A DNA stretch of 64,000 bases, from the NCBI RefSeq assembly GCF_900156675.1, contig NZ_FTOH01000012.1:1-64000 (forward strand), written 5' to 3'. Under the pieces are notes generated by a model. The model saw only the letters and a program-made list of their open reading frames with translations. It was not told the origin of the DNA and did not search any database. This document shows, one piece after another, positions 9,436 to 18,382 of the stretch. Within the stretch, counting starts at the first letter, position 1. Each line of letters opens with the position of its first letter. The translations under genes were made by a program, and so were the position numbers. The DNA is from Thalassolituus maritimus (GTDB taxonomy: Bacteria > Pseudomonadota > Gammaproteobacteria > Pseudomonadales > Oceanobacteraceae).

Positions 9436-9997
9436 CCAGACGCTCCATCCGGCGCCTGACGGGGCCGATCCCGTCTCCGATGAGCCGTATTACAAAACTT
9501 TCATCATCAGGGTGCGTGAGCTCAACAACGAAGGGAATGTACTCGTCTGAAGACAGAAAAATCAGAGCGGGAATTGCTCCGTTCTCATCGGGCTCTTCTG
9601 GCGGATCAAGCTCTTCATCGTTAACCAGAATGCGGATGTCTATTGTTTCAGGGATGCTCATGGATTGAGCCAGAGCGGCATCAATCGGGGTCCATGGATT
9701 TTCCGAGAGTCTTGATAGCTCTTCTTCGGTCAGGCCTTCTGCAACACTCTTCTGTCGGAGGTCGTAAAAACCCACCAGATTGAACTCGCCGGGAATCCAG
9801 GCAACGCCGAGATCCAGATTCTGAAAGACAGCTTCTTCTCTGTATCTATTGAAAGCGACATCCAGCTTCTGGGCAAATTGTTCGGTTTCCTGCTGAGCAG
9901 CGCGGTCACTGAAATTAAGGTTCACCATGGAAAGGAGCAGGCCAACAATGACCAGCACCACCATAACCTCAACCAGTGTAAAACCGCGCTGCCTCAT
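9428..9997 (-). CDS. gspH: Type II secretion minor pseudopilin GspH
   Basis: Minor pseudopilin of 189 residues with N-terminus MRQRG/FTLVEVMVVLVIVG, Glu5 retained. GspH links the tip complex to the GspG fibre. The region after the helix (RAAQQETEQFAQKLDVAF) fits GspH. It starts 5 bases after the gspG stop. Confidence 0.9.
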   Translation of the reverse strand: MRQRGFTLVEVMVVLVIVGLLLSMVNLNFSDRAAQQETEQFAQKLDVAFNRYREEAVFQNLDLGVAWIPGEFNLVGFYDLRQKSVAEGLTEEELSRLSENPWTPIDAALAQSMSIPETIDIRILVNDEELDPPEEPDENGAIPALIFLSSDEYIPFVVELTHPDDESFVIRLIGDGIGPVRRRMERLDV

Positions 9998-10002
9998 GCC
10001 AA

Positions 10003-10446
10003 TCAGATATCCAGATTGCTGATGTCAGCAGCATCGCCTTCGCCGCCTTCAGCCTGGTCCGAACCCAATGAAATGATTTCGTACTTGCCTTTGTCCTCGA
10101 AGTACAGGAATTCGTTATCCCACGCATCGACAGGCATTTTACCACCTTTCAGGTAGCCGCCATTCTGGTAATTCTTTGGTTCTGGCGATGAGGACGGCTT
10201 CTGCACAAGTGCTTCAAGCCCCTGTTCTGTGGTTGGGTAGCGGAAGTTATGTAGCTTGTACATATCCAGCGCACCTTCTATGAGCTTGATCTGGTTCTTG
10301 GTGGTATCCACACGAGCCTGATCAGCCGAGCCGATAATGTTGGTGGCAACCATGGCAAGGATGCCGCCGATGATGGCGATAACGACCATCACCTCAATCA
10401 GGGTGAAACCGCCTTGTTTTTGTTTCTTAGCTAGAGACTGACGCAT
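10003..10446 (-). CDS. gspG: Type II secretion major pseudopilin GspG
   Basis: Major subunit of the periplasmic pseudopilus, 147 residues. The cleavage site is KQGG/FTLIEVMVVIAIIG with Glu5. The conserved core DTTKNQIKLIEGALDMY, the PTTEQGLEAL motif and the calcium-site region near EIISLGSDQAEGG mark it as GspG. It lies between gspF and gspH as in most gsp operons. Confidence 0.95.
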   Translation of the reverse strand: MRQSLAKKQKQGGFTLIEVMVVIAIIGGILAMVATNIIGSADQARVDTTKNQIKLIEGALDMYKLHNFRYPTTEQGLEALVQKPSSSPEPKNYQNGGYLKGGKMPVDAWDNEFLYFEDKGKYEIISLGSDQAEGGEGDAADISNLDI

Positions 10447-10456
10447 GAATTAACTC

Positions 10457-11674
10457 CTATTGCACCATTTGTTGTAATTCGAGAATCGGTAACATGATCG
10501 CAGCGACGATAAGCGCCACGACACCACCCATAAATAAAAGCATGACAGGTTCAAAGATCGATACCAGTCCTGAGACTGTGCTTTCCAGGGCCTTTTCCTG
10601 CTGTTCTGCGGTACGGGCCAGCATGCTATCCAGTTCACCACTGCTTTCGCCGCTGGCAATCATGTGCAGCATGATGGGTGAAAAGTACCGTGTTTCCTGA
10701 AGCGACTTATGCAAGCTCCCCCCTTCGCTAACGCGAACCGTAGCCTCGCTCAGTGAACGGTTAATAGGGAGATTCAGCACGACGTCACTGGCTATCCGCA
10801 TCGCTTCAACAAGAGGCAAACCACTACTGGTAAGAATGGCGAGAGTGTTGCCAAAACGCGCTGTATTCACATCACGCACAAAGCGCCCGATGAAGGGAGT
10901 TTTCAGAATAAGGTGATGTACTTTGCTTCTGAAATTCTCTTGTCGCATCAGTTGCGCAAACGTAACTAATGCCAGCACGATAGCTGCAGCGAGATAGATG
11001 CCGTAGTTGCTGAGGAAATAACTGGCGTCCAGCATGGCCTGCGTCAGGCCGGGTAGTTCCTGTCCATTCTTCACGAAGACTTCGACAATATCGGGTACAA
11101 CATAGGTAAGCAGGCCAATAACCAATGCGGTGGCTACGAACGTAAGCAGTACTGGATAGATCGCCGCATTGCGGATGTTCTGGGCAGACTCATGTGAGCG
11201 CTCGGAATAATCCGCAAGACGAATCAGTACAGGCGCAAGATTGCCTGAATGCTCACCGGCACTGACCGTTGAACGGAACAGTAATGGAAAAGCACGAGGA
11301 TATTCCTCAAGCGCCTTCGCAAGTGTGTAGCCTTCCAGAACCTTTGCGCGAATGGCCAATACCATGGCTTTGGTTTTCTGGCGTTCGGTCTGATCGGCAA
11401 GCGCTTTCAGCGACTCATCGATCGGCAAGCCTGCGCCAATGAGGGTGGCCAGCTGTCGGGTAAGCAATGCACGATCCGAAACAGATAACGAAGGCCCCCG
11501 ATTGAACAGGCTGAAGCCCGTACTTGCCTGCTTCGCTGTGGAGGGTGACACTTCGAGCGGCATCCACCCTTTTTCGCGTAACTGCTGGCGGATCTGACGT
11601 GCACTATCGCCCTCCAGAACGCCCTTTTTCTGGCGACCCTTAAGGTCCAGAGCCTGATATTCAAACGCTGCCAT
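10457..11674 (-). CDS. gspF: Type II secretion platform protein GspF
   Basis: Polytopic inner-membrane protein at the centre of the assembly platform, 405 residues. Two cytoplasmic GspF domains (about 70-190 and 270-395) carry the motifs STVSAGEHSGNL and HMIASGESSGEL. Transmembrane segments lie near 170-190, 220-240 and 375-400. It starts 3 bases after the gspE stop. Confidence 0.95.
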   Translation of the reverse strand: MAAFEYQALDLKGRQKKGVLEGDSARQIRQQLREKGWMPLEVSPSTAKQASTGFSLFNRGPSLSVSDRALLTRQLATLIGAGLPIDESLKALADQTERQKTKAMVLAIRAKVLEGYTLAKALEEYPRAFPLLFRSTVSAGEHSGNLAPVLIRLADYSERSHESAQNIRNAAIYPVLLTFVATALVIGLLTYVVPDIVEVFVKNGQELPGLTQAMLDASYFLSNYGIYLAAAIVLALVTFAQLMRQENFRSKVHHLILKTPFIGRFVRDVNTARFGNTLAILTSSGLPLVEAMRIASDVVLNLPINRSLSEATVRVSEGGSLHKSLQETRYFSPIMLHMIASGESSGELDSMLARTAEQQEKALESTVSGLVSIFEPVMLLFMGGVVALIVAAIMLPILELQQMVQ

Positions 11675-11677
11675 GCA

Positions 11678-13201
11678 TTAACCTTTTGCTACCCGCAGAA
11701 GTTCTTCAATCGTGGTGTGACCACCCAGAACTTTGCGTATGCCATCCTGGCGAATGCTTGGCCCAAGCCGTCGAGCATGGGCTTCGAGTTCCTGCTCGCC
11801 GACCTGGTCGTGAATTCGGGTCTTCATACCTTCATCCACTTCAATGATCTCGTAGATCCCCTGACGACCGCGATAACCGAGTTGATTGCACTTGTCGCAG
11901 CCCTTTGCGTGATAAATCACGGGAGCTTCGGATTCCGGTATGCCGAGCAGTTCACACTCTGCACTATCCGCGACTGCAGGTACTTTGCAGTCGTCACACA
12001 GAACGCGAACGAGGCGCTGAGCAATAACACCAATCACAGATGATGAGAGCAGGAATGGTTCCACGCCCATGTCCTGTAGTCGGGTGATGGCACCTACAGC
12101 GGTGTTTGTGTGTAGCGTCGACAGTACAAGGTGACCAGTAAGAGAAGCCTGAATGGCGATCTCAACCGTTTCCAGGTCACGGATCTCACCAATCATTACA
12201 ACATCAGGGTCCTGGCGCAGTATCGCTCGCAGCCCCTTCGCAAAGGTCATGTCGGCCTTGAGGTTTACCTGAGTCTGGCCAATGCCCGGAAGACTGTACT
12301 CAACCGGATCCTCGACGGTCAGGATGTTGCGACTGGTATCGTTAAGGTCGCTGAGTGCTCCGTACAGCGTCGTGGTCTTACCTGAGCCAGTAGGGCCGGT
12401 CACCAGAATGATACCGTGAGGCTTACTGATGATGTTGCGCATTGTCTGAAGATCACGGGAAGACATGCCGAGCTGACCAAGACTCAGTCGCCCTGCCTGT
12501 TTATCCAATAGACGCATAACCACACGTTCGCCATGACTCGAAGGCATGGTAGAAACACGAACATCGACTTCCCGTCCGCCAATGCGAAGCGCTATTCGAC
12601 CGTCCTGAGGGACACGTTTCTCGGCGATATCGAGTTTCGCCATGACTTTAATCCGGGAGACGAGCAAGGCGGCCAGTGCTCTCTTCGGTTGAACCACTTC
12701 ACGCAATACGCCATCCACACGGAAGCGCACAACAAGGCGTTTTTCGTAGGTTTCAACGTGTATATCTGAGGCGCTCTCTTTGACGGCTTCAGTAAGCAAA
12801 GCATTAATCAGGCGCTTGATCGGCGCGTCGCCTTCCTGCTCAAGCAGGTCTTCCGTTTCGGGAACTGAGTCTGCAAGGCTGGCGAGGTCCATATCATCAC
12901 CGAGGCCTTCAACCATCTCCATCGCTTCGGAGGAATCGCTCTGATAGGCAAGCCCTAGCCTGCGATCGAATTCGTCGTCTGGAATTGCTTCAAGGTTGTA
13001 CGGACGGCCCAGATGCCGCTGAACTTCCATTAACGCCTGAGGATTCAGCCCCTCTTTGTGAAGTACGTGCAAAGTATCGCTGCTGGCGTCGACCAGAACG
13101 CCATAACGTTTTGCAAAACTGAAAGGCAGGCGCACTGCCAGGCTGCCGCCTGATACAGTCTGACTCTGTTCCGGTTGTGTTTCTTCTGGTACTGCAGTCA
13201 T
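11678..13201 (-). CDS. gspE: Type II secretion ATPase GspE
   Basis: Cytoplasmic hexameric ATPase that powers pseudopilus assembly, 507 residues. The N-terminal GspE domains precede the RecA-like core with Walker A GPTGSGKTTTLY (about 269-280), Asp box, and Walker B (DPDVVMIGEIRD). The zinc-binding tetracysteine is CDDC (near 400) plus CDKC. A long acidic linker (about 90-125) is less typical. The gene starts 8 bases after the dehydrogenase-like gene, which appears to lead the operon. Confidence 0.95.
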   Translation of the reverse strand: MTAVPEETQPEQSQTVSGGSLAVRLPFSFAKRYGVLVDASSDTLHVLHKEGLNPQALMEVQRHLGRPYNLEAIPDDEFDRRLGLAYQSDSSEAMEMVEGLGDDMDLASLADSVPETEDLLEQEGDAPIKRLINALLTEAVKESASDIHVETYEKRLVVRFRVDGVLREVVQPKRALAALLVSRIKVMAKLDIAEKRVPQDGRIALRIGGREVDVRVSTMPSSHGERVVMRLLDKQAGRLSLGQLGMSSRDLQTMRNIISKPHGIILVTGPTGSGKTTTLYGALSDLNDTSRNILTVEDPVEYSLPGIGQTQVNLKADMTFAKGLRAILRQDPDVVMIGEIRDLETVEIAIQASLTGHLVLSTLHTNTAVGAITRLQDMGVEPFLLSSSVIGVIAQRLVRVLCDDCKVPAVADSAECELLGIPESEAPVIYHAKGCDKCNQLGYRGRQGIYEIIEVDEGMKTRIHDQVGEQELEAHARRLGPSIRQDGIRKVLGGHTTIEELLRVAKG

Positions 13202-13209
13202 GTCTCTAA

Positions 13210-14490
13210 TTATTCTCTGTTACCACGGCCAACGCCGCGGTAAGTAAAGCCAGCTTGTCTTAGTGCGGCAGAATCATATTGATTGCGGCCATCAATAATA
13301 ACCGGTTGTTTCAGAAGCTTTCCGATGGCATTGAAATCAGGTTGGCGGAACGGTTTCCACTCTGTCATCAGTACCAGCGCATCGGAATCTGTCAGCGCAT
13401 CGTATTGGTGGCTGCAGAAGGTCACGCCAGCTTGCTCTCCGAGAGCCTTATTTGCAGCCTCTATTGCCATAGGATCATACGCCGCGACAGTCGCGCCAGC
13501 ATCAAGCAGTTGACGAATCAATACAATGGCAGCCGATCCTGACACATCTGCGGTTTCCGGACGGAATGCGAGCCCCCAGATAGCAATCTGTTTGCCGCGT
13601 AGTTCGCCGAGGCAACCTCTCAGAGCGGATGCGGCCCATTCCTGCTGCATGCTGTTCCGCTGCAACACGGCATTTAGCAAAACGGGTTGTATGTCCTTGC
13701 TGGTCGCTTCATTGACGAGCTCTTTAATGTCTCCAGGCAGGCAAACCCCACCATAGCCAACACCAGGATAAAGATAAGAATAGCCGATTCGTGAATCTGC
13801 CCCTATGCCACTGCGAACAGCCTCAATATCTGCCCCGAATGATTCAGCGATCGCAGCAATCTCGTTCATCAATGAAATTCTGGTCGCAAGCATTGCACTG
13901 GCTGCAAGGCGGGTCAGTTCCGCATCACGGACACTCATTGGTGTGACCCGGTCCTTTTGTCGGCTGAATGGTCTCAGAAGTGAGACCATGACAGATCGAG
14001 CCTCGTAGCTCTCAGTACCAAGAACGATACGGTCAGGTCTCATAAAATCTTCGATCCCTTCCCCTTCTTTCAGAAAGACGGGGTAACAGACGATATTCAC
14101 CGAGTTTCCTGAAGACTGAGCAGCTTCGAGCATTTTTTCCGTTACTCCAAGCGACGTCGGGCTGGAATTTACCAAAATTGTTTCACTGTTAAGTGCAGCC
14201 CCAAACTCAGTAGCAAAGGCTAACGCTTGTTCGTCAACGGTGTCGGCGTGCCCTAGGGCAAGAATGCATAGGTCGCAGTCACTTGCGAGGGAAATGTCAT
14301 CGGAGAACGAAAGCCGTCGAGCAGATACGTTACTTTTGAGCATGGCCGGCAAACCTGGCTCATGAAAACTCAGGTCATGCACGTTATTCGGGGGAGTCTG
14401 AGAGTAATGGGTGATGACATTGCCCATTTCAGCGAGACAGGCGCTGATGACAAATGACTCGTAACCGGAGCCAGCAACGGTGACTTTCAA
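13210..14490 (-). CDS. UDP-glucose 6-dehydrogenase-like protein, degenerate active site
   Basis: The whole length (426 residues) follows the UDP-glucose/GDP-mannose dehydrogenase fold: N-terminal Rossmann domain, central dimer domain (about 185-275), and C-terminal UDP-binding domain (IAIWGLAFRPETAD, LVLMTEWKPFR, VIIDGRNQYD). Key residues are altered. The NAD motif GxGxxG is GSGYES (7-12). The NPEFLxEG glutamate is Val138 (YPVFLKEG). The catalytic lysine of KLAANAFLA is Arg194 and its asparagine is Ser198. GGxCxPKD reads GGVCLPGD, so Cys250 and Asp254 remain but the lysine is Gly253. It probably lacks normal oxidation activity. It is 8 bases upstream of gspE, so it is likely co-transcribed with the secretion genes. 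A sugar-binding or structural role is inference only. Confidence 0.75.
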   Translation of the reverse strand: MKVTVAGSGYESFVISACLAEMGNVITHYSQTPPNNVHDLSFHEPGLPAMLKSNVSARRLSFSDDISLASDCDLCILALGHADTVDEQALAFATEFGAALNSETILVNSSPTSLGVTEKMLEAAQSSGNSVNIVCYPVFLKEGEGIEDFMRPDRIVLGTESYEARSVMVSLLRPFSRQKDRVTPMSVRDAELTRLAASAMLATRISLMNEIAAIAESFGADIEAVRSGIGADSRIGYSYLYPGVGYGGVCLPGDIKELVNEATSKDIQPVLLNAVLQRNSMQQEWAASALRGCLGELRGKQIAIWGLAFRPETADVSGSAAIVLIRQLLDAGATVAAYDPMAIEAANKALGEQAGVTFCSHQYDALTDSDALVLMTEWKPFRQPDFNAIGKLLKQPVIIDGRNQYDSAALRQAGFTYRGVGRGNRE

Positions 14491-14622
14491 AGGGACATCC
14501 TATGTAATTGCCAGTAAAACACGACCAACTCTCTCCGAGCGGTTGTGTAAAGTACCCTATTACAGATAAATGACAAGAGCATGACAAGACACTTGTTCAG
14601 CTGAATATGGCCAAAACGAAAA

Positions 14623-14647
14623 AGCCCGGCAATAGCCGGGCTTTTTT
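14623..14647 (-). terminator. Intrinsic terminator of etfBA
   Basis: AGCCCGGC (14623-14630) and GCCGGGCT (14635-14642) form a perfect stem around AATA. A runs on the left and T runs on the right make it functional in both directions. On the minus strand it ends the etfBA transcript just after etfA. Confidence 0.9.
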
Positions 14648-14664
14648 CTAAGGCTTAATAAACC

Positions 14665-15594
14665 TTAGAGAGCAGATTCCAGTTCAGGAACCGCGTCGAA
14701 CAGGTCAGCAACCAGACCGTAGTCTGCAACCTGGAAGATAGGAGCCTCTTCGTCTTTGTTGATAGCAACAATGACTTTAGAGTCCTTCATACCTGCAAGG
14801 TGCTGGATAGCACCAGAGATACCGACTGCAACGTACAGATCTGGAGCAACGATTTTACCCGTCTGACCAACCTGCATGTCGTTTGGAACGAAGCCAGCAT
14901 CAACTGCAGCACGAGATGCACCAACAGCAGCGCCGATCTTGTCTGCAACTTTGTACAGCATTTCGAAGTTGTCGCCATTGCCCATGCCGCGACCACCAGA
15001 AATAACCACGCTTGCCGCAGTCAGTTCAGGACGGTCAGACTTGGCCAGCTCTTCGCTTGCGAAAGCAGACACGCCTGCGTCTTTTGCAATATCAACAGAC
15101 TCAGTCGCAGCTGAACCACCTTCTGCAGCCGCTGCATCAAACGCAGTACCACGAACAGTCATCACCTTGATGCTGTCAGAAGACTTAACAGTTGCAATCG
15201 CGTTGCCAGCGTAGATTGGGCGAACGAATGTATCTTCACCTTCAACGCCGATCACTTCAGAGATCATGTTGACGTCCAGCAGTGCCGCTGCACGTGGCAG
15301 GAAGTCTTTGCCAGTCGTGGTAGCAGCTGCCAGGATGTGGCTGTAGCCTTTACCAAGCTCAGCAACCAGTTCGCCCATATTTTCAGCAAGCTGGTATTCG
15401 TAAGCAGCGTTGTCCGCTACCAGTACTTTTGAAACACCAGCTACTTTTGCAGCAGCTTCTGCAGCAGCACCACAACCGGAGCCTGCAACCAGAACTTCAA
15501 CATCGCCACCGATTTTGGCAGCAGCAGTGATAGTGTTCAGGGTAGCGCCTTTCAGAGTGGCGTTATCGTGTTCTGCGATTACTAAAATTGCCAT
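14665..15594 (-). CDS. etfA: Electron transfer flavoprotein alpha subunit
   Basis: Binds FAD and, with EtfB, carries electrons from acyl-CoA and other dehydrogenases to ETF-quinone oxidoreductase. It has 309 residues. The C-terminal FAD-binding region has the family signatures [36 protein letters not shown] and [17 protein letters not shown]. It lies 14 bases after etfB. Confidence 0.96.
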   Translation of the reverse strand: MAILVIAEHDNATLKGATLNTITAAAKIGGDVEVLVAGSGCGAAAEAAAKVAGVSKVLVADNAAYEYQLAENMGELVAELGKGYSHILAAATTTGKDFLPRAAALLDVNMISEVIGVEGEDTFVRPIYAGNAIATVKSSDSIKVMTVRGTAFDAAAAEGGSAATESVDIAKDAGVSAFASEELAKSDRPELTAASVVISGGRGMGNGDNFEMLYKVADKIGAAVGASRAAVDAGFVPNDMQVGQTGKIVAPDLYVAVGISGAIQHLAGMKDSKVIVAINKDEEAPIFQVADYGLVADLFDAVPELESAL

Positions 15595-15608
15595 TACACC
15601 AACCTCTC

Positions 15609-16358
15609 TCAGAGCACTTTCGCGTCGTTTTTCAGTTTATCAACCAGCGTTGCAACGCTGTCGACCTTGATACCAGCAGAGCGTTCGGCTGGCGGAGTCA
15701 CTTTAACCAGAGACAGGGTTGATTTAACTTCAACACCGAGGTCTGCAGGCGTAGTGGTATCCAGCGGCTTGCGCTTAGCTTTCATGATGTTAGGCAGCGA
15801 TGCGTAACGTGGTTCGTTCAGGCGCAGGTCAGTCGTAACGATTGCTGGCAGGTTCAGAGCTACAGTACGCAGACCACCGTCAATCTCACGAGTAACGTTT
15901 ACTTTGTCGCCATCTACAGCAACTTCTGAAGCGAACGTGCCCTGCGGCATGCCAGTCAGAGCGCCTAGCATCTGGCCAGTCTGGTTGTTGTCGCTGTCGA
16001 TGGTCTGTTTACCCATCAGAACGATCTGTGGCTGTTCTTTCTCTACAACGCCTTTCAGCAGTTTGGCAACTGTCAGCGGCTCGAGCTTCTCTTCTGTTTC
16101 GATCAGAATGCCGCGATCAGCACCCAGCGCCAGAGCAGTGCGGATTTGCTCCTGAGCTACTTTAGGGCCGATAGATACAACAACGATCTCAGAAGCAATG
16201 CCCTTTTCTTTCAGGCGAACTGCTTCTTCTACGGCAATTTCACAAAATGGGTTCATAGCCATTTTGACGTTAGTCAGATCAACATCAGAGTTGTCTGCTT
16301 TTACGCGTACTTTGACGTTGTAGTCGATAACGCGTTTTACAGCGACAAGAACCTTCAT
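15609..16358 (-). CDS. etfB: Electron transfer flavoprotein beta subunit
   Basis: AMP-binding subunit of the electron transfer flavoprotein, 249 residues. It begins [20 protein letters not shown], with the family pattern [19 protein letters not shown] and the recognition-loop region [21 protein letters not shown] (close form [14 protein letters not shown]). It is the first gene of etfBA and diverges from etfD across 284 bases. Confidence 0.96.
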   Translation of the reverse strand: MKVLVAVKRVIDYNVKVRVKADNSDVDLTNVKMAMNPFCEIAVEEAVRLKEKGIASEIVVVSIGPKVAQEQIRTALALGADRGILIETEEKLEPLTVAKLLKGVVEKEQPQIVLMGKQTIDSDNNQTGQMLGALTGMPQGTFASEVAVDGDKVNVTREIDGGLRTVALNLPAIVTTDLRLNEPRYASLPNIMKAKRKPLDTTTPADLGVEVKSTLSLVKVTPPAERSAGIKVDSVATLVDKLKNDAKVL

Positions 16359-16642
16359 AGATTCCTCGTATTCTCTAGTGGATGATTAAAGGGTGATTTG
16401 CAGCTAAAACATTGCCAGATACCCTTTCCAGCGGGCCACATTATTGGGATTGTGACACTTGAGGTCAAGTGTGAGCTATTCTCAACACTGATTCAGGCCA
16501 GTAAATACGGCACTTCTGCCTTTAAATAAGTTGCCTGACAGTCTTCTCGCCGTATAATGGCCACCATTTTTTCGAACCGGGCAAACCGGTGAAGCAACGA
16601 CCGCGAATGCGGCACTCCCATCGTGATTTGAGGAGATCATCT

Positions 16643-18283
16643 ATGCAACGTGACGTAATGGAATACGATGTAGTCATCGTCGGCGGCGGCCCTTCAGGCC
16701 TGTCGGCAGCTTGTCGTATCAAACAACTGGCAGAAGAAGCAGGCCAGGAAATCTCAGTATGCCTGGTTGAAAAAGGGTCTGAGATTGGTGCACACATCCT
16801 TTCTGGTGCGGTCATCGAAGATCGTGCACTGACAGAACTCTTTCCTGACTGGAAAGAGATGGGTGCTCCGCTGAATACGCCAGTCAAAGGTGATGAAGTT
16901 TACTTCCTTACTTCCGATGAGAAATCTGTCAAAACTCCACACTGGGCGATCCCTAAGCCGATGCACAACGATGGAAACTACATTGTTTCCCTTGGCAATG
17001 TGTGCCGCTGGCTGGGTGAACAAGCCGAAGCTCTGGGTGTAGAAATCTATCCGGGCTTCCCTGCAGCATCCCTGATCATTGAAGATGATACTGTTAAGGG
17101 TGTTGTCACTGGTGATATGGGTGTTGCCGAAGACGGCTCAGAGAAAGACAGCTATATGCCTGGAATGGAGCTGCGTGCGAAATATACCGTTTTTGCAGAA
17201 GGTTGCCGCGGACACCTTGGCAAGGAACTAATTGCCAGATTCAACCTGGATGCTGGCAAAGATCCTCAGCACTACGGCATTGGTATCAAAGAACTGTGGG
17301 ATATTGATCCTGCTAAGCACGAAGAAGGCCTCGTTCTTCACGGTGCTGGTTGGCCGCTCAGTGAGTCCGGCTCAACCGGTGGCTTCTTCCTGTATCACAC
17401 TGAAAACAACCAGGTTGTTGTTGGCCTGATTACGGATCTGTCGTACAGCAACCCACACGTCAGCCCGTTTGATGAATTCCAGCGCATGAAGCACCACCCA
17501 GTACTGAAGCAGTACCTTGAAGGTGGTAAGCGCGTATCTTATGGCGCACGCGCGATCGCCAAAGGCGGCCTGAACTGCCTGCCGAAAATGACCTTCCCAG
17601 GCGGCCTGGTGATTGGTTGTGACGCGGGCACGCTGAACTTCGCTAAGATCAAGGGTACTCACACCGCGATGAAGAGTGGCCTTGTGGCAGCAGAAGAGAT
17701 GTTCAAGGCGCTTCAGGCTGATCGTGCCAATGACGAGATCAACGAATACACTGCAGCCTTTGAGGCGTCATGGGCATGGGAAGAGCTGCATCGCAGCCGC
17801 AACTTTGGCCCTGCGATGCACAAATTCGGTATATTCGGTGGTGCAGCCTTCAACTTTATCGATCAGAACATTTTCCCGATGCCTGTCACACTGCACGACA
17901 AGACAGCGGATCATGAAACGCTCAAGCCAGCAGCGGATTGCAAGAAGATCGATTACCCGAAACCAGACGGTAAGCTTAGCTTCGACAAGCTTGGCTCTGT
18001 CTTCGTGGGTAACGTAAACCATGCTGAAGACCAGCCTTGCCATCTGAAATTGACGGACGCGTCGATCCCTTTAACTCAGAACCTGCCTAAATATAATGAA
18101 CCTGCACAGCGCTACTGCCCTGCTGGTGTTTATGAAGTGGTAGAAGATGAGAATGGTCAGCGCTTCCAGATCAACTCTCAGAACTGCGTGCACTGCAAGA
18201 CTTGTGATATCAAAGATCCTGCCCAGAATATCACCTGGGTTACGCCAGAAGGCGGTGGCGGTCCTAACTATCCAAATATGTAA
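16643..18283 (+). CDS. etfD: Electron transfer flavoprotein-ubiquinone oxidoreductase
   Basis: Membrane-associated flavoprotein that passes electrons from ETF to ubiquinone. The ATG at 16643 is preferred because GAGGAG lies 7 bases before it; a longer in-frame start at 16589 lacks a site. This gives 546 residues. The N-terminal FAD motif is VVIVGGGPSGLSAACR. The quinone-binding region and LSGAVIEDRAL are conserved. The C-terminal [4Fe-4S] ligands are YCPAGVYE and NCVHCKTCDIKDP, followed by WVTPEGGGGPNY. It diverges from etfBA, so the two units likely share control in the intergenic region. Confidence 0.96.
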   Translation: MQRDVMEYDVVIVGGGPSGLSAACRIKQLAEEAGQEISVCLVEKGSEIGAHILSGAVIEDRALTELFPDWKEMGAPLNTPVKGDEVYFLTSDEKSVKTPHWAIPKPMHNDGNYIVSLGNVCRWLGEQAEALGVEIYPGFPAASLIIEDDTVKGVVTGDMGVAEDGSEKDSYMPGMELRAKYTVFAEGCRGHLGKELIARFNLDAGKDPQHYGIGIKELWDIDPAKHEEGLVLHGAGWPLSESGSTGGFFLYHTENNQVVVGLITDLSYSNPHVSPFDEFQRMKHHPVLKQYLEGGKRVSYGARAIAKGGLNCLPKMTFPGGLVIGCDAGTLNFAKIKGTHTAMKSGLVAAEEMFKALQADRANDEINEYTAAFEASWAWEELHRSRNFGPAMHKFGIFGGAAFNFIDQNIFPMPVTLHDKTADHETLKPAADCKKIDYPKPDGKLSFDKLGSVFVGNVNHAEDQPCHLKLTDASIPLTQNLPKYNEPAQRYCPAGVYEVVEDENGQRFQINSQNCVHCKTCDIKDPAQNITWVTPEGGGGPNYPNM

Positions 18284-18293
18284 GACAATAAAA

Positions 18294-18315
18294 AAGGGCC
18301 GAAAGGCCCTTTTTT
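18294..18315 (+). terminator. Intrinsic terminator of etfD
   Basis: AAGGGCC (18294-18300) and GGCCCTT (18305-18311) pair around GAAA and are followed by a T run, ten bases after the stop codon. Confidence 0.92.
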
Positions 18316-18339
18316 ATTGCTTTGGTGCTAGCTTGATAC

Positions 18340-18369
18340 GCCAAAAGAGCCCCTCGGGGTTCTTTTGGC
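18340..18369 (-). terminator. Long hairpin after the DUF6160-like gene
   Basis: GCCAAAAGA (18340-18348) pairs with TCTTTTGGC (18361-18369), and CCCC/GGGG extend the stem almost to the centre (inner CCCCTCGGGG). It lies 14 bases beyond the minus-strand gene's stop. There is no downstream T run, so it may protect the transcript end rather than terminate. Confidence 0.5.
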
Positions 18370-18382
18370 GGCTTGACAACTA

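Noticed and set aside
12188-12206. Ter-like string (reverse complement contains ATGTTGTAA) inside gspE
   Set aside because: It lacks the essential cytosine and following bases of the Tus/Ter consensus and lies in conserved coding sequence, so it is probably chance.
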